Source of the DNA: Drosophila persimilis
Taxonomy: Eukaryota > Arthropoda > Insecta > Diptera > Drosophilidae
Direction of reading: 5' to 3'
Assembly (NCBI RefSeq): GCF_003286085.1
Contig: NW_020825288.1
Location: forward strand, 26,660,001 to 26,724,000
Length of the DNA: 64,000 nt
Both the position numbers and the translations under genes were made by a program. Below are positions 32,640-45,612 of this stretch, one piece after another; position 1 is the first letter of the stretch, and the number at the start of each line of letters is the position of its first letter. The notes beneath the pieces are model-generated. The model was not told the DNA's origin. It saw only the letters and a list, made by a program, of their open reading frames with translations, and made no database searches.

Positions 32640-33602
32640 ACTAATTTTACGACCAGAGCGAGGCAGCAGCTGCTGCTGCCGCTTCCACTGCTCGATCTGT
32701 TCCACACTGTAATCACTGCGTCGCCGCATAAGCATGCACTGATGCACCGGGGAGTGGGTGCGGGGCGAGGAGTGGGCGCTGCTCACCCGCCGCCTCTCAT
32801 AGACGAGCGCCTGTTGGACTGCAGCAAAGTCTCCGCGAGTGGAAAAGGAGACAGGTGAATGACCGAGGGAATGGCGCGGACCATTTGCAATCGTATTGTG
32901 GTTCCTCTGCTGCTGCATATGTTTCTGTTGCTCCATCTTTTGCTGTTGCTGTTGCTCCATCTTTTGTTGTTGCTGCTGCTGCTGTTGGCTGTGGTTGCTG
33001 TGAGCCTTGCGACGCAGCAGAGACGATGACATCGCTGCCGTTAGAGTGGCCGTCAGCTTTTTGCCATCAATTTTGCTGCTTTTGGTGTTGTTGCTGCTGC
33101 CGCTGCTTTTGGTAGTGCTGCTGCTGCCGCTGCTGCTCTGGCTGCTGTCATCGCGCCTGCTTACGTGCTGCGAATGGCGTTGACCGTCGACGAAATCTTT
33201 GATATTTGCACTATTCAGAAGCTGATAGTTGACGCTGGCCGCCGTTGACGGGCCGTTTCCCCCAGACATTAGCCCGGGCAGATGGCTGTAGCGCTTCTTG
33301 CGATGGTACAACGGAGAATTGCTGAGAGAGCGCGCCTTTCGGCCGATTTTTGCATTCTGGCTCTCGCTGATGCTCTTTCCATTGCTGTTGTTGTTGCTGT
33401 CATTGTCGATGGGGAGATTTGGGTCAAAGCGCACGCTCAATTTGGGGCCGTTATGGTGGTGGTGGTGGTGGGGGCTGGGGCTGAGACTGCTGCCTTGCAG
33501 CACTTTGGAGGTTGCAGCAACATGTGGAACGCCCGCCGGGGAGGGCAGCACTCCGACGCGCGGTGTACTCGGCTCGAAGGCGGAATAGCGACGGCGATAC
33601 AT
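32640..33602 (-). CDS. SNF4Agamma: SNF4Agamma alternative first exon, Gln/Ser-rich
   Basis: The frame begins at ATG 33602 (MYRRRYSAFEPSTPRVG) and runs 321 codons to AAAATTAGT|GTAAGT, phase 0, which fits the exon at 31444-31492; the isoform would be about 859 residues. Content is low-complexity: a His run (HHHHHH), Ser/Thr tracts, two Gln runs (QQQQQQQQ, QQQQQ) and basic-Ser motifs, including RKARSLSNSP. There are no folded domains. The frame is open a few codons upstream of the ATG, and a CATAG lies just before it, so an internal-exon reading cannot be excluded. The frame would continue past the donor as PESPGRVTLTES, but that part is intronic in this model. Confidence 0.8.
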
Positions 33603-33614
33603 GGAGCACACCAA

Positions 33615-35978
33615 TACCTATGCACACGAACACGCACACGCACACGCGTGTAATGAAAGACAAAGAAGAAGAGGACGCGAAATCGCAGACGGATTTATCA
33701 GAAAGCTCTGCTGCGGCGGTGGCGAAGATTATGCGATGCGATTCGGTTCGGTTCCGGGCACACGGTCTGCGCGCTCGCAAGTGAAAAAGTAAACTGGTTA
33801 AGAGTTTCGCGAGCCCCCACGATCGCCACAAACAGTTCCACACACAGAGAGATAGAGATAGAGCTGCTAACTAGAGAGAGCAGAGCGTGTGTGAGAATGC
33901 TAAAGCTAGCGCAAATACAAGAACACGCGATGTAACGACGTCGAAGAGGGAACACTCTAGAATGCACTTGAGAGCGAGGGGATGGCATGACTCGATAAAC
34001 CCAAAAATATATTTCTCTTCTCTCTTACTATTTGTGTGCATTTCTATTCTTGTGCATGTTTGCTTTAGTTAATCTCTTTCGGTTTGCTCTTTCGGTTAGG
34101 TTTCCACATCCCCCTCACACTCGAGGCAAACAAACTGTCATGCCTCTCTCTGCAAATAAAGGGTACATACATACATATGTATGTGTACATATGTATGTGA
34201 CGGACGAAGAACCAACAATTACCAAAACAACCAGAGAGAGGAAGCTTCTTCATACACCCACAACGGAATAAACGAACGGCATTGAGTAAGAAAAAGCTCT
34301 CAAGAATTCTACCACTCCCACTCAATGCAATTCATGAACATGAGTGGGGAGTGGAACAAAAGCTGCTGCTTCTACATACGTATGTACATTTGTTGTTCTG
34401 CGTGCGATAAGTAAAACAAACGGTTCCAAAAGATTGTGGGCCACTCTCAACAGAAGAGACAGAGACAGAGAGAGAGAGAGAGATGATGGGGCTCTACAGG
34501 TACTTATGGGAGAGAGATGTTTGTACTTCGTATTGGGCAATGTATTGGCGGACATGTGAAATGTTCTCACTCAATTAATCATCATTAGCGGGCGTCCGCA
34601 CAAGAATAACAAAACCATAGAGCAATACATATGCGCGCCTTTTCTGTCCGGTGAAAGCCCACACAGGTATGACGTCAGAAGTGCGAGCAGACAAGAATTT
34701 CCGAGAATATGCGAAAATATGTACATTCTCCTCTCGATATAAACCCGTTTCAATGAATTAACCACCAATAACAGCAAATTTTGTTGTTGTAATGGGCATT
34801 AGGCCCATTAGCCGACCTTGAGGACTATGTGCGAGGTGTGTGCGCGACAATAAACGATGGAGAGATAATATAATGCTGCGGTCCGCGTTCACATGCTGAT
34901 GACGGGGCAATGTTTGCGTATATTAATCAGTTAACATTATTAGCCGACTAATCTGATATGTCTGCGATTCGGATATTTCACAACCACCGCTAAATGGGTG
35001 TCAGAAAGGGGCTTGGAAAGGGGGATTACGGGGAAGAACATGCTGGGCCGCCGTATATGATGCGGTATTTTCTTGAATCGAATATGCAAATCTCGTGTCA
35101 TGTGCGAGTGGGACAGTGCACAAATCCAATAATGTACTTGATTGTCAAGCCACTGTAGGTCTTTGTTCCACAGGTGACCACGGGCGTCAGAGTACCATCC
35201 CAGAGTGCCCAACATCCCATCCCCTGGTGTCTGGTCACCCTCCTGGACCACCGTCCCTTCGCAATTCGCAATTTTCCGCAGCTCTATTTCCATCTCTTCC
35301 AATTTGTAGCAACCTCTTCTAGTCTGTCATGACAGAGCCCTATCTCTTTCTCTCAAGCTAACTCTCGTGATGGAACAAAGCAGCGCCGTCTCGATCTCTT
35401 TACATTTTACATGTAAAGTAGCTTCACAGTGCCAAAAGTCTCTCCATAGCGAAGACAACAACCCTGACTGACAAAAGCTGACTGACACGCCACCCACAGT
35501 CGAACCTGCTTTACTATTTGTGGACCACTCAGCTGTCATACGTTCTTGTAATCGTAAAACTGTCCCTATAATAATATTTGGATTTAAGGAAGGATTGGGT
35601 GAATCGGGAATGGCCGAAAGAAATCCCAGAAGGGATATACTAACTCTGATGAGAGATTTAAATATGATTCGGTCATTAAGACTCGAAATATCAAGGTATA
35701 AGTACCAAGAAGTCCAGATAAGAAGATCAGCTCTACGGCAATATTTACAGCTGGGAAAAAAGAGATGAGAGATTTTCCCACAAGGTTTATACAAAAAAAT
35801 AACAAGGGGTAACAGGAGATCGTGTATGGAAGATGATATACTATTACGTATTGTATATCTGGGAACTGGGAAGATAGCAACTTTGTTGACGCGAAACGAA
35901 ACCCTCTTCCAGGGGACTATATTTAACCCATTATCATACATACATACATATGTACGTATACATAAGTTCTCGACTTAC
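33615..35978. other. SNF4Agamma intron / alternative promoter region
   Basis: No coding exon recognised. The promoter of the 33602 isoform should lie at the low-coordinate end. CA, TACATA and GA microsatellites are scattered through it (for example 34160-34200 and 34455-34482). Confidence 0.5.
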
Positions 35979-36112
35979 CCCTCTGGAATCTCTGAACAGT
36001 ATGGCCGCATGGTGTGGGTCCAGTGTGCCATCGCCGCGTAATCCTCGACCGGCAGCCCCCACAGAGGCGCGTCGTTTCTCCAGATCCGCAGACGCGCGAC
36101 GCATGTGAGCAC
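35979..36112 (-). CDS. SNF4Agamma: SNF4Agamma exon shared by longest isoforms
   Basis: Encodes AHMRRASADLEKRRASVGAAG through AAILFRDSRG. It starts in phase 1 (GT|GCT after AAAAAG) and ends in phase 0 (AGAGGG|GTAAG). It accepts either the 36247-37420 exon (giving EG-AHMRR) or the 37-nt exon at 53717-53753 (giving VQS-AHMRR), and leads to the 49-nt exon. It carries two RRAS basophilic-kinase-type sites. Confidence 0.92.
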
Positions 36113-36246
36113 CTTTTTAGAAAACAGGAATACAAAGTGCTTAGTAGAAGATACGACTACACGATTGTTACGATCTAATCATAAGTCTAAGTGAACAGCA
36201 AGTACCAGATGATAGATGGACCCTGGGACAAACCCTTTCCCTTTAC

Positions 36247-37420
36247 CTTCTTTGACAATGCGATCGTAGATCTTGTAGGTGGCCCCGCAGTCGTCGAGGA
36301 TGCGATTGGGGCGGCTGAGTGTGTTTACGTCCAAGCTCTTGGAGCGTGTGCGAAAGTTCTCCTGCGGATCGTTCTGCGGCGATGTGCAGACGCTCTGGGC
36401 ATCGTGGTGCTTGCGGGGCCATACGTGAATCTTCTTGCCAAAGTGCTTGAGCAGCTCCTGGATCGAGTGGTGATGGTGACTGTGATGATGATGGTGCTTG
36501 CCATGCTTCCCATGGCCCTCCCTGTGGGAGGGCGACTGCCCCGCCTGCTGCCTGTCTGTGGACTCGTCCACGCTGAGGCTCTTGGCGAAGGAGGAGTTGT
36601 CGAAGCGATGCCTTTGGAATGCTCCACTGCCGGCCATGCCGCTGTCTGTGCTGCCACCACTGGGGGCACTGTAGTCGTCCAGCGATGTGTTGGCCGCCGA
36701 AACGCGGTGAAAGATCGATATGGCCGTGGGCCGCTCGCCGCTGTCACGCTGCTGGCCGCTGGCGCCCGTGTGGGTGAAATACTGATGATCTGCCTGGCTT
36801 TCGTAGATGAGGTCCAGGTCGTGGGGAAAGAACCCTCCTCCGCCGGCACCTCCACCGCCGCTTCCGCCAACTGCCGCTGTGGTCGGCGGGGAGCCAAAGT
36901 CCGGACCGCCGCTGCGACGCATGCTCTGCAAGGGATGGGTATCGGAATTAGAGGGTGGCTCACAGCACGAGGGATGATCTCTGCTTACGCCGTAAACTGC
37001 CGGACTCTGAGATCGTTCCAGGAAACTGCGCTTCGACGAGGGCGTACGCTTCAGGCTGCCGCTAGCCCCGGAGCCGCTGGTGTACCAGCTGTCGTAGGAG
37101 TTCCTTTGGCCGCCGCCACCTGCTCCTCCGCCACCAGTGCAGCTGCTGCCGCCTCCTCCGTGATTCTCCAGCGATTTGTGGGCATCGGGCACGGCCTGTG
37201 GCTGGGAGTGGGAGTGGCGATCGCTCTGCCACTGTGCGTAGGCGCTGCCCGTGACGCCTCCGCTGTTCGAGTTGGAGCTGGAGCTGCTGGAGGAGTCCAC
37301 GCTGTAGAGGCGGTTGCCATTGCCATTGCCATTTCCGTAGCCGTGCGACCAGCCCTCAGAGCCGACGCTGAGCTGTTTCTCTACGGCATGCTGCCGATAG
37401 AGGTGTGTGATGCCATGCAT
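36247..37420 (-). CDS. SNF4Agamma: SNF4Agamma alternative first exon, 391 codons
   Basis: ATG 37420 (MHGITHLYRQHAVEKQLSVG) begins a single long exon ending VKEG at AAAGAAG|GTAAAG, phase 1. Spliced through 35979-36112 it gives a product of about 974 residues. The exon is intrinsically disordered: GNGNGN, Ser runs, Gly-rich GGGGG tracts, and a His-rich HGKHHHHHSHHHH block. The more conserved end reads IQELLKHFGKKIHVWPRKH and FRTRSKSLDVNTLSRPNRIL. The ATG is followed immediately by protein-like sequence and upstream is T-rich, so this is probably a genuine first exon with its own promoter at about 37430-37800. Confidence 0.88.
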
Positions 37421-40400
37421 TGCTAGGCCGTCGTTTTATTTTTGGTATTTGTTGTTGTTTTGTCAATTATTTTTATAGTTCAGTTTTTTTTTTTGTTGTT
37501 ACACTTTTTTAACGCAGTGTAAAACAGTATTGTTTTTGTTGTTTTTTGTCTTACAGCAGTCGCGTTTGTCGAAATTTTAGTTCAAAACACTGCGATCTCT
37601 CTCTGATCGCTATTGCTGTCTCTCTTGCCTTGTAAAAGTCACATAATCCTTCAACTGTAAAATAAAACATCACATCATTCTCTCGCTCGCTCGCACTATC
37701 AATTATTCCTAATGAACTTTTCTCAGAGAGCTTTTGCTCTTCAACACTCTTCGTCTCGCTCACTCCTAGGTTGAACGCACTGAAATTAAGTCAAAGCTGC
37801 GAGCCACACACGCACACGCACACATGCACAAACAGATGCAGCGCGCTGGTGTCGACGTCTGCTCGTCAGCGTTTCATTTGTTGTTTCTCTTATTTCATGT
37901 TGTCTTTTGTTTGCCGCTTTGCGTATTTATTTTCAACATTTTTAAACACTTTTATTTTCAAATTATTGCATTTTGTTTGTTAGCACCTATGCGGGAGGAG
38001 AGTGGAATGAACGCCAAAAAAAATGCAGCCGACTCAATATTGACGCTGTCAGCGTTGCCATTGGGTCGACAACGCCAGCAGCGACTGCGCAGCGGCATGC
38101 ACTTGAACAAGTTCAGCACCCAGTCCACCCACACGCACGCACCTACACGAACGGTAGAGTGGAGTCAATGCGCGAGTAGGTTGTATTTTTGTTGTATTTT
38201 CCCTTCTCATTATTGCGGTTGCACTCTGATGAAAAATAAATAAATGCCTAATCGATCAGAAAAATTGCCATATGCAATTCATAAAGATAATCTCGGACAA
38301 TGCTTTCGACATTTTCGTCACCTGACCACACGGCTGGCAGCCTGGCTTCAGGGTCGTCGGCGTTCTAGGTGGGGGCAGCGACACATTTGTCGACTGGCAG
38401 GCTGGCTTGATCCCGTTGCGGATCTCTCTGCTCTCCATGCTGATCTGTACTTTTATCTCTCTCTTTCCGTAGGTGCGCTTGCGGTTTGCTGACTGTCAAC
38501 CCTCTCTTCTCTTTCATGGGTAATTAAATAATTTTATAATGCAATAAATACGAGTAAATGTTGCTCTCCGGCATCTCTGTGTGCCAGAGGGAGACTGACT
38601 GCAGTCCGCTGATAGCTTTATAAAAAGTCCACACTTGCACACACACACACACACTTGTGCGAATCGTTTGCTTGATTTAAATAAACGGCCTTTATCTTTA
38701 TCGCTATGTAAAAAAACAAACAGCGAAACACAAGAGTGAGACGAGACGGACAGGGAGAGAGAGAGATAGAGGCGAAGGTGGAGTGAAGACGCAGGCGGAG
38801 CGGGCGGCAACGGGAGCCACTTATACATAAAGCAAAGAAAAACAAAGTTAAGTTCTATTTTTACTATCAACGCAACAGCAACGAAAGCAGGGGCGGCGGC
38901 GGCGGCAGCGAATGATTGAAGAAGAAGTGTTTGATAAAAGCAAAGAGAGGAGAAGAGAGGAAAATGACAAAATAATGTCACACGAAATATTGATTGTGTT
39001 TCCATAAGTGGCTCTTGGGCAACACACTTCACAATTTAATCAAATTTTAGAGCAATTCTCGAATGACGTAGAACAAAGAAAGAGACAGAGCCATAGAGAG
39101 GCGACACACACAGAGCACAGGTTCAATTGAGGTTAAGTTGCCACCGACCGACACACGCCCCAAAGGCAGCCGCCACCATCCGCACCCGCACCCCCCTTCA
39201 TTTACCGTAGTCAAATTTTGTATAAATAATGCAAAAAAATATAGTATATGATGAAACGGCCGGACGCCCACGCACACATACATATGTATGTACTTATATT
39301 CACACAGAAATACACACACAACCGAACCGCTTAGCTAAGAATACGAGCAGAGAATGAACGGCAGAATGAAAAGAACCGAGCAAAATGTGCACGTGCTGCC
39401 CGCCGCGACGCGTAAACAAGTGCCAGCGCAAGAGAGCGAGAAAAAGTGGAAGGCAGAGCAGCAGAGAGAGCAGAGAAGCAGATGGTGTTGGTGGTACTGC
39501 TGCTGCTGCCGCCCTGAGATAGCGATAACTGTGCACTCCTAAAGCTGCTCCGGCGGGAGGGGGGGTGGCCTTGAACGAGTATGCAAAAGCGAGACTGACG
39601 GGAAGAAGCCTCCTTTCATGAGCTCCCTTTCATGAGAGTGCCGCTGCATAATGGAGCATGCGGTATTCCATTAACGATTGAAAAACGTGTGAAAGAGTAT
39701 CCATTTTCTTTGGCTGGCGGGCATCTCAAGGGCGTTGGACAGAGGACCGAGTGGGCCATAAATCAAGCCCAAAACTGTGACAGTCTGGGAATTCTCTTGG
39801 GTTCTTGTTATAGAAATCACATAAACTGGGCATTTCTGGACACAAGGATTAAAAGGACACTTTTAAGTATGCAATGGCTTGCCCCATTCCCCATCCCCAA
39901 AGGAGAAAGGGGATGGCAGAGAGAAAGCAATAAACTTTGGGCAAGGTCACACGAGCCCCCCAAAAATTATGACGCATGCGTGTACAGAAAGTGAAAGTAT
40001 GTACAGTAGAAACTCTTCAAAAAAGGACATCACTAGATTCAAAGAGAAGTGCAGACATCTCCCATAGAGCATTCCCTGTATATGGTATATACATACATTC
40101 CCCTATGTACCAAACACACACCCATCGACAGTCTCTCCCAAAAGTCTTCCAACACTCAACGTACGCTCCTCCAAAGAAATGGCGCATTTGGGTCAAGTGT
40201 GTTAACGAAAATCTTTGATTAAAATGGCAAAAATTTCAAATCGAATATGGAGACCCCCATCGACCAGACCCCCTCTAGACGACAGGCGCCCTGATGATAA
40301 GGAATAATACATAAAAAGTACTCGTACATTTCTAAGAGATAAGATTGTTGATTGTTTGCTGAAAGAGCGGGGGGCCTTTTTGGAACCTTTTTGGTTTTTA

Positions 40401-43400
40401 TTTACGACTCAACAAAGTAACTGCAAACTGGTATTGTAAACCGAATTCTTCTATTCTTTCCTGCCCTGAAAGTTGCTTAAATTGCAACTTACTTTGTGCT
40501 TTTCTTTATATCATTCACCTTGAACGTGATTGGGCTGTGGGATATGTGTAAATAACTATTGGAGAAGACCATGCCCTGACCACGCTCTCAACATTCCGCT
40601 TTGGGATCTGCTGAGTGTGCGATTTTTGGTAGGCAGGGGACGGACCGACCACTCCTCCAATTACACATTTTTGGCTTAAACTCAATTATTTTTGTGCTGA
40701 GTTTTGTTTGGTTGTTTGCACAGATATCACATATAGCCCCATGATTCAGTTCTGAGTATAGTATAGGAATACGAAATAGGAGAGGAGCAAATATTTGAAC
40801 TGACTCCAAGTTGCCTGTAGAGTGCCAAGTGCGGAGGGTCCCCACCTAATGATATAACAATTTTGAGAGCAGAAGCTCTCCGACATAAACACTTTCGTAA
40901 TACAGTTTCCAGATTACAACAGAGAATTACCAGCAATAAGGTATCTGAATCATCCGATAGTATCTCCCTCGGGCATTGTTTTCATCACGTACACCATTCT
41001 TTTCTATATTCAATTTTGATTTACATATTCATATGCCTGGAATAGAACAGGTTCAAGGTTGGAGTCGCCTTAACATTCTGCAATAATTTCCATGACTAAT
41101 GAATACTTTAAGCAATTCCTGCGACGCATACGAGTGGAGTGTTGTTTTCTTCTTAATGGGTCAATTTATGGGGGAAAAAATATATAACCTTCCTGACCAA
41201 CAGAAGGTGAATTGGAGAGTCATATAATCGATTACTTTCCACCCACAAAAAGGCATGAATGAAGCTCTGGCACGCTCTTCTGACCTTCCAGTGTGTCGCT
41301 GACCCTCAGTCAGGGCTTTTCTTCCTACGAATTGCACAACGGCATGCAGTTTTAGGTCATGGCCTCCGTAGAGAACTTTGAACTTTGCGCGCGGAATAGC
41401 CGCGGATGTCCTTGCCGTTGCATAATGTCTGCTGCCTTCAGCCAAGAAGAAACCCATAGAACTGTCAAACTTTTGTAAATTTCCACTTTGTTTTGCACAG
41501 TTTTCCTACCCAAAGAGATCTGCGTCTGCTATTGGTCTCCGTTTCCGCATCATTAGAGACTGCAACTGCGAGCATTGCAACCGGAAGGAAGCCCCCGGAC
41601 ACGTACACGTACTATTTACAACAGAACTTTATACGCTGTTTGATGTCGATGCTTCTGTTGCCATTCGTTAATTAGCTTAGTTAAACAAAAAAAAGCGGAA
41701 CCCCCACGCCCCCGCACACGGAAAAGATGGCGTACAGACCGCATCGGAAGACGCACGGACGGAACCTTGACGGGGGAATTCGCGTAGAGCACAAATCGTA
41801 TAAAGAAAAGTCCTTCAAATGAGTGTATATTATGTTTGTTGTTGTGGCTGCGCTGCTCTGTGGCTAATGTAATCTTGGCATCAAACGTACGAGTGCTGCG
41901 AATACAACACTCATTCGTTCATTCGAGAATCCAAATTGCTGAGCATCCGAGTATCTCATCTGCATCTCGTTGACAGCGTGGGTCAGCTGGGGGTCGATTG
42001 TTCGACCCAGGCCCCCCCCGGTGACTATGCCAATCCATCCAGCACACCCACCAGCCTCTTCACCGCACAGTCCACCCCTTTCAAACCCCGTAGTGCAGTG
42101 CGGGTGAAGCTAAACTTTTGCACTTTCAACTTAGCTGTATTTTGTCATTGAGAAAAGGTTTTCTTATCTGATAAAGTAGGGGACCCGACCCCTCTCTGAT
42201 CCGCACTGATCCGAGATTTTGTCACCCAAAACTTGCCAAAATGCAATTGAAATTTAAACAGAACAGCGACTACAGAGAAGACCTTTGATGCCCTCCCATG
42301 GATGATGTCTCGACTACAATCGACTACAATCCAGTGGCAGCCGACAGACAGAGTGTCACGCGTTGGGGCTTATGTAATCGGTACACATATCGATATGGGG
42401 AGATACATATAAGATGTATGTGGAAGAGCTTCCCCAGTCCAGTGGCTGTTGGTCAGTGTTTGCAGTCGCTTGAAGCCGGTGGAAATTAGCAAATTAAATG
42501 AGAGTCGGCGGACTTGGACTTCCTCGTGGCTACAAGTGCACTCTCTCCACACTCACAGTCCACACACTCATAGTTTGTCTGGAATTCAATTAATGAGTGC
42601 AGTGCGCGTTGTCGGTCTTTCGTTTTCTGTTTGCACTTCTAATGGGGACCCACACGACATCTGATTCACATTTGCGGGTGGAGTGTGTGTGCTCCTCCTC
42701 CTCCCCCTCCTCCCCCTCCCCCTCCACACCTGAACAAATAGATAATGGAACAGAGATAGGGACAGAGTATAAGAAAGAGAAAGATAGAGGAAGGCAGGGG
42801 CTCGGCTCGACATACATAGAGCTCTATTATTAAGTGATCTTTGCACCAAAAGCTCCGCCTTTTATTCAGAGATTTCTACCTTGGATGTCCCCTCGTAAGG
42901 GCTTTCACTGCACCATCCCCACAATCTCTATATAAATATAAATACTTTGTCCATCCATCAACATTCTTGGCTTTCAAGGGGCCATAACAAATGAGATTCA
43001 CGCGAGCCCCAACACACACATAATTCTCTGATTTTGTTATGTACTGTTTGACGTCAGTAAAAAGATTAAAAATAAAGAAAATGGGGAACATTTATAGATA
43101 ATGGGATCCCTTGCAATAAAGCCTGTACCTCTGCATACTTCCTTCCTTTTCTATAGAGAAATCTTGCATTTTTAGGGATTAACCACGGATTATTCAGATA
43201 AAAAATCCAATAGGTTCCACTTTTTTCCTTATCTTAAGCTTCTCTTCCACCCATTTCTTATCCATTCCCGAGTACAAGTATATATTTCTCGGATCTGCCA
43301 TCTACCACACATTCTGACGTCAATGGGGGGGAATGGGAATGTAAATTCATGCAAATTAGGGAGTCTTTTGGCAGCAGGTCCTCGTTTTTGCTCCACTCTC

Positions 43401-45554
43401 TCTGTTCTGTCTCTCCGTTCTGTCTCCGGTGCTAATTAGATTTTACGAGCCTCGTTTGCCGCCCATGTGTCCACGTGGTGTGGCAGGGACAGTTATTGAA
43501 CCTGACTCTTGGCTCGAGGCCAAGATGCCTTCAAATTAAGATTGTAGATTACATGCACAATGGGAGGAATGGGTTGGCAACGGGTCCTCTTCGCTTCCCT
43601 GCTAAATGGGCAAAGATTACGACAACGCATCCCCCAGCCAAGGACAATGGGCAAAAGACAAAAGAAATGACAGGAGTGGAGGGCCAGAAGGACGAGCGAC
43701 AGTCGTCAGGAATGAAAAATGAAAATGTTAATGTCAGAACATAATGAAGGAGGGACTGACAGCCAGCCCGGAAAATAATGCGCAGACACGCACGCATTTC
43801 ATAAGAGGAAAACACGCAAGGAAAAATAATGAAAAGCGTGCTCTATCTACCACAAATCGATGGGTTATATCCTGTCCAGTCGTACTCCACTTTGTGGAGA
43901 AAAACCCCTTTAAAATCGGCCAACAACCTTGACGCATGTCGCAGGTGCGGCGGCGTTGCCCCTCGGTGGGGGGTGTCGGTGGCAGATAGCTTTTGCTGTT
44001 GCATTGACAACTTCCGCGTGTGCGAAAAACATAAAACTAAACAATTAGCAAAATTAACAATTACCATACGAGTGGAGGGACGCGGACTCCTCCCGCAAAC
44101 ATTAATTATTGCTCGGACGAGGGTTCTCCAGAGAGAGAGAGGGATCTTACAACGAATTAATTTGTTTACCAAATGGAAAGTACACTCGGTACACTGGGCG
44201 ACATACATATATAGCACACACATATAGTGTGTGCGCACATATCGTATCTGGCAAATGGCAAATGCAAACGATGAGCAAACAACTAAATTGTTATTCTTTT
44301 ATTATTATTTTTCGATCAACAAAAAGTCAAGACTCTGTTGTTTGCATTCTGGAATGAAATGAATGATTTCTACAGTGTATGTACTTTCAGAGGGGCTATC
44401 TAAGGAGGAGCTTCCCTCCAGGTAGCTTTCCCTGGGTCTAGAAGTGTGTTTTCTTTGCAAATATAAACCATATTCCACATTCTGTTTGCATAAGTTGCAC
44501 TCTAAGAGCTGCGGGCGGGGTACGGGGGTCACAGAAGGCCAGAGGGCGTAGTGTTTACTCATTCAAGTGCGACGCAAGTTGTTGACCAATTGCTTGTCAT
44601 CTGTCGATGGCAATCGAATCGAAATGTATTTGATTTTTCGTTTATCCTAGCTCCCACCCACCCTGGAAGGTATGCCATGCAGCAGCGCACCTCGGTCTGA
44701 TGTGTTTCTGCATGGGATTCACTCTTAATCCCCGCTTATCGTGGACAGGAGGCAGAGACACTGGCCAGGAAGAACAAAGCACAAAGCACAGAGCACAGTG
44801 GGAAATATCTCATCGATATTCGATATTCAAAACTCAATCGTGCATGCTAATTATCGTGGCTTTCAGAGTGGGTGTGTTTGATTTTTAGCAACTCTCATGA
44901 GAGTACTCGATTTGTTTGTAAATATGTACCCGATTCTCTGTATAAATCTATAAATCTGCGTGCTAAAACCCATAAAGTGAACTGCAAAATTTGTATTTAA
45001 AATTAGCAAAACTCACAACAGACAGAGAAAAATGAGGGAAACAGGGAGACTGAAATCCACAAAATGTCACGTTTTAGGGTTTTGTTTTTCAGAGGGATAT
45101 ATGTGTGTATTACACGTGTACTCAAGTAATTATCCATTCAAGATGGTATAGTATATCCCTATAGCCTTAAATATTATCGGTTTACAGTGGAATGACCTGT
45201 GGAGAGCCGGTTTTTCTGAGAGTCGCTCCTAGAGAAAGCTCTATCCCATTTCTCCGAGATAGGCAGCAGACCTCTATGAATGCCACTCCCTTGAGCGTCC
45301 TACCACCTACGCCAGTCTACACTGGAAATGCCACGCGCTACCCATTAAGCTCCCATTGATAATTTGCACAATGTGTTCACATCTCCACAGATGCCTCCTT
45401 CCTGGTCCGTTACGGGACAGGATTAAGTTGCAAAAAAAGGAGAAACAAAACAGAAACAGTTCAAGGACAATTGCTTTTGTGGGTGCCAGCCAGAGTGTAT
45501 TTTTTATGGGGCGTACACTCTGCTAGTGACGTGCGACAGCGAAGGTCATTCAGG

Positions 45555-45612
45555 AGGAGACTGGGGACTGGGGACTGCGGACTGGGGACTGCGGATTGGG
45601 GACTGCGAGACA
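45555..45612. repeat. GGGGACTGCGGACT minisatellite
   Basis: Five to six imperfect units of about 8-14 bp, alternating GGGGACT and GCGGACT forms. Confidence 0.85.

Noticed and set aside
36191-37426. 411-codon + strand frame lying exactly opposite a SNF4Agamma exon
   Set aside because: It mirrors a GC-rich, low-complexity coding exon on the minus strand whose phases and motifs fit SNF4Agamma. The + frame has no splice context or recognisable domain.
44677-44704. Plus-strand short peptide start MQQRTSV shared with 62633
   Set aside because: The first copy meets a stop codon within a few codons and there is no exon-like context. The similarity is reported only as a DNA repeat.
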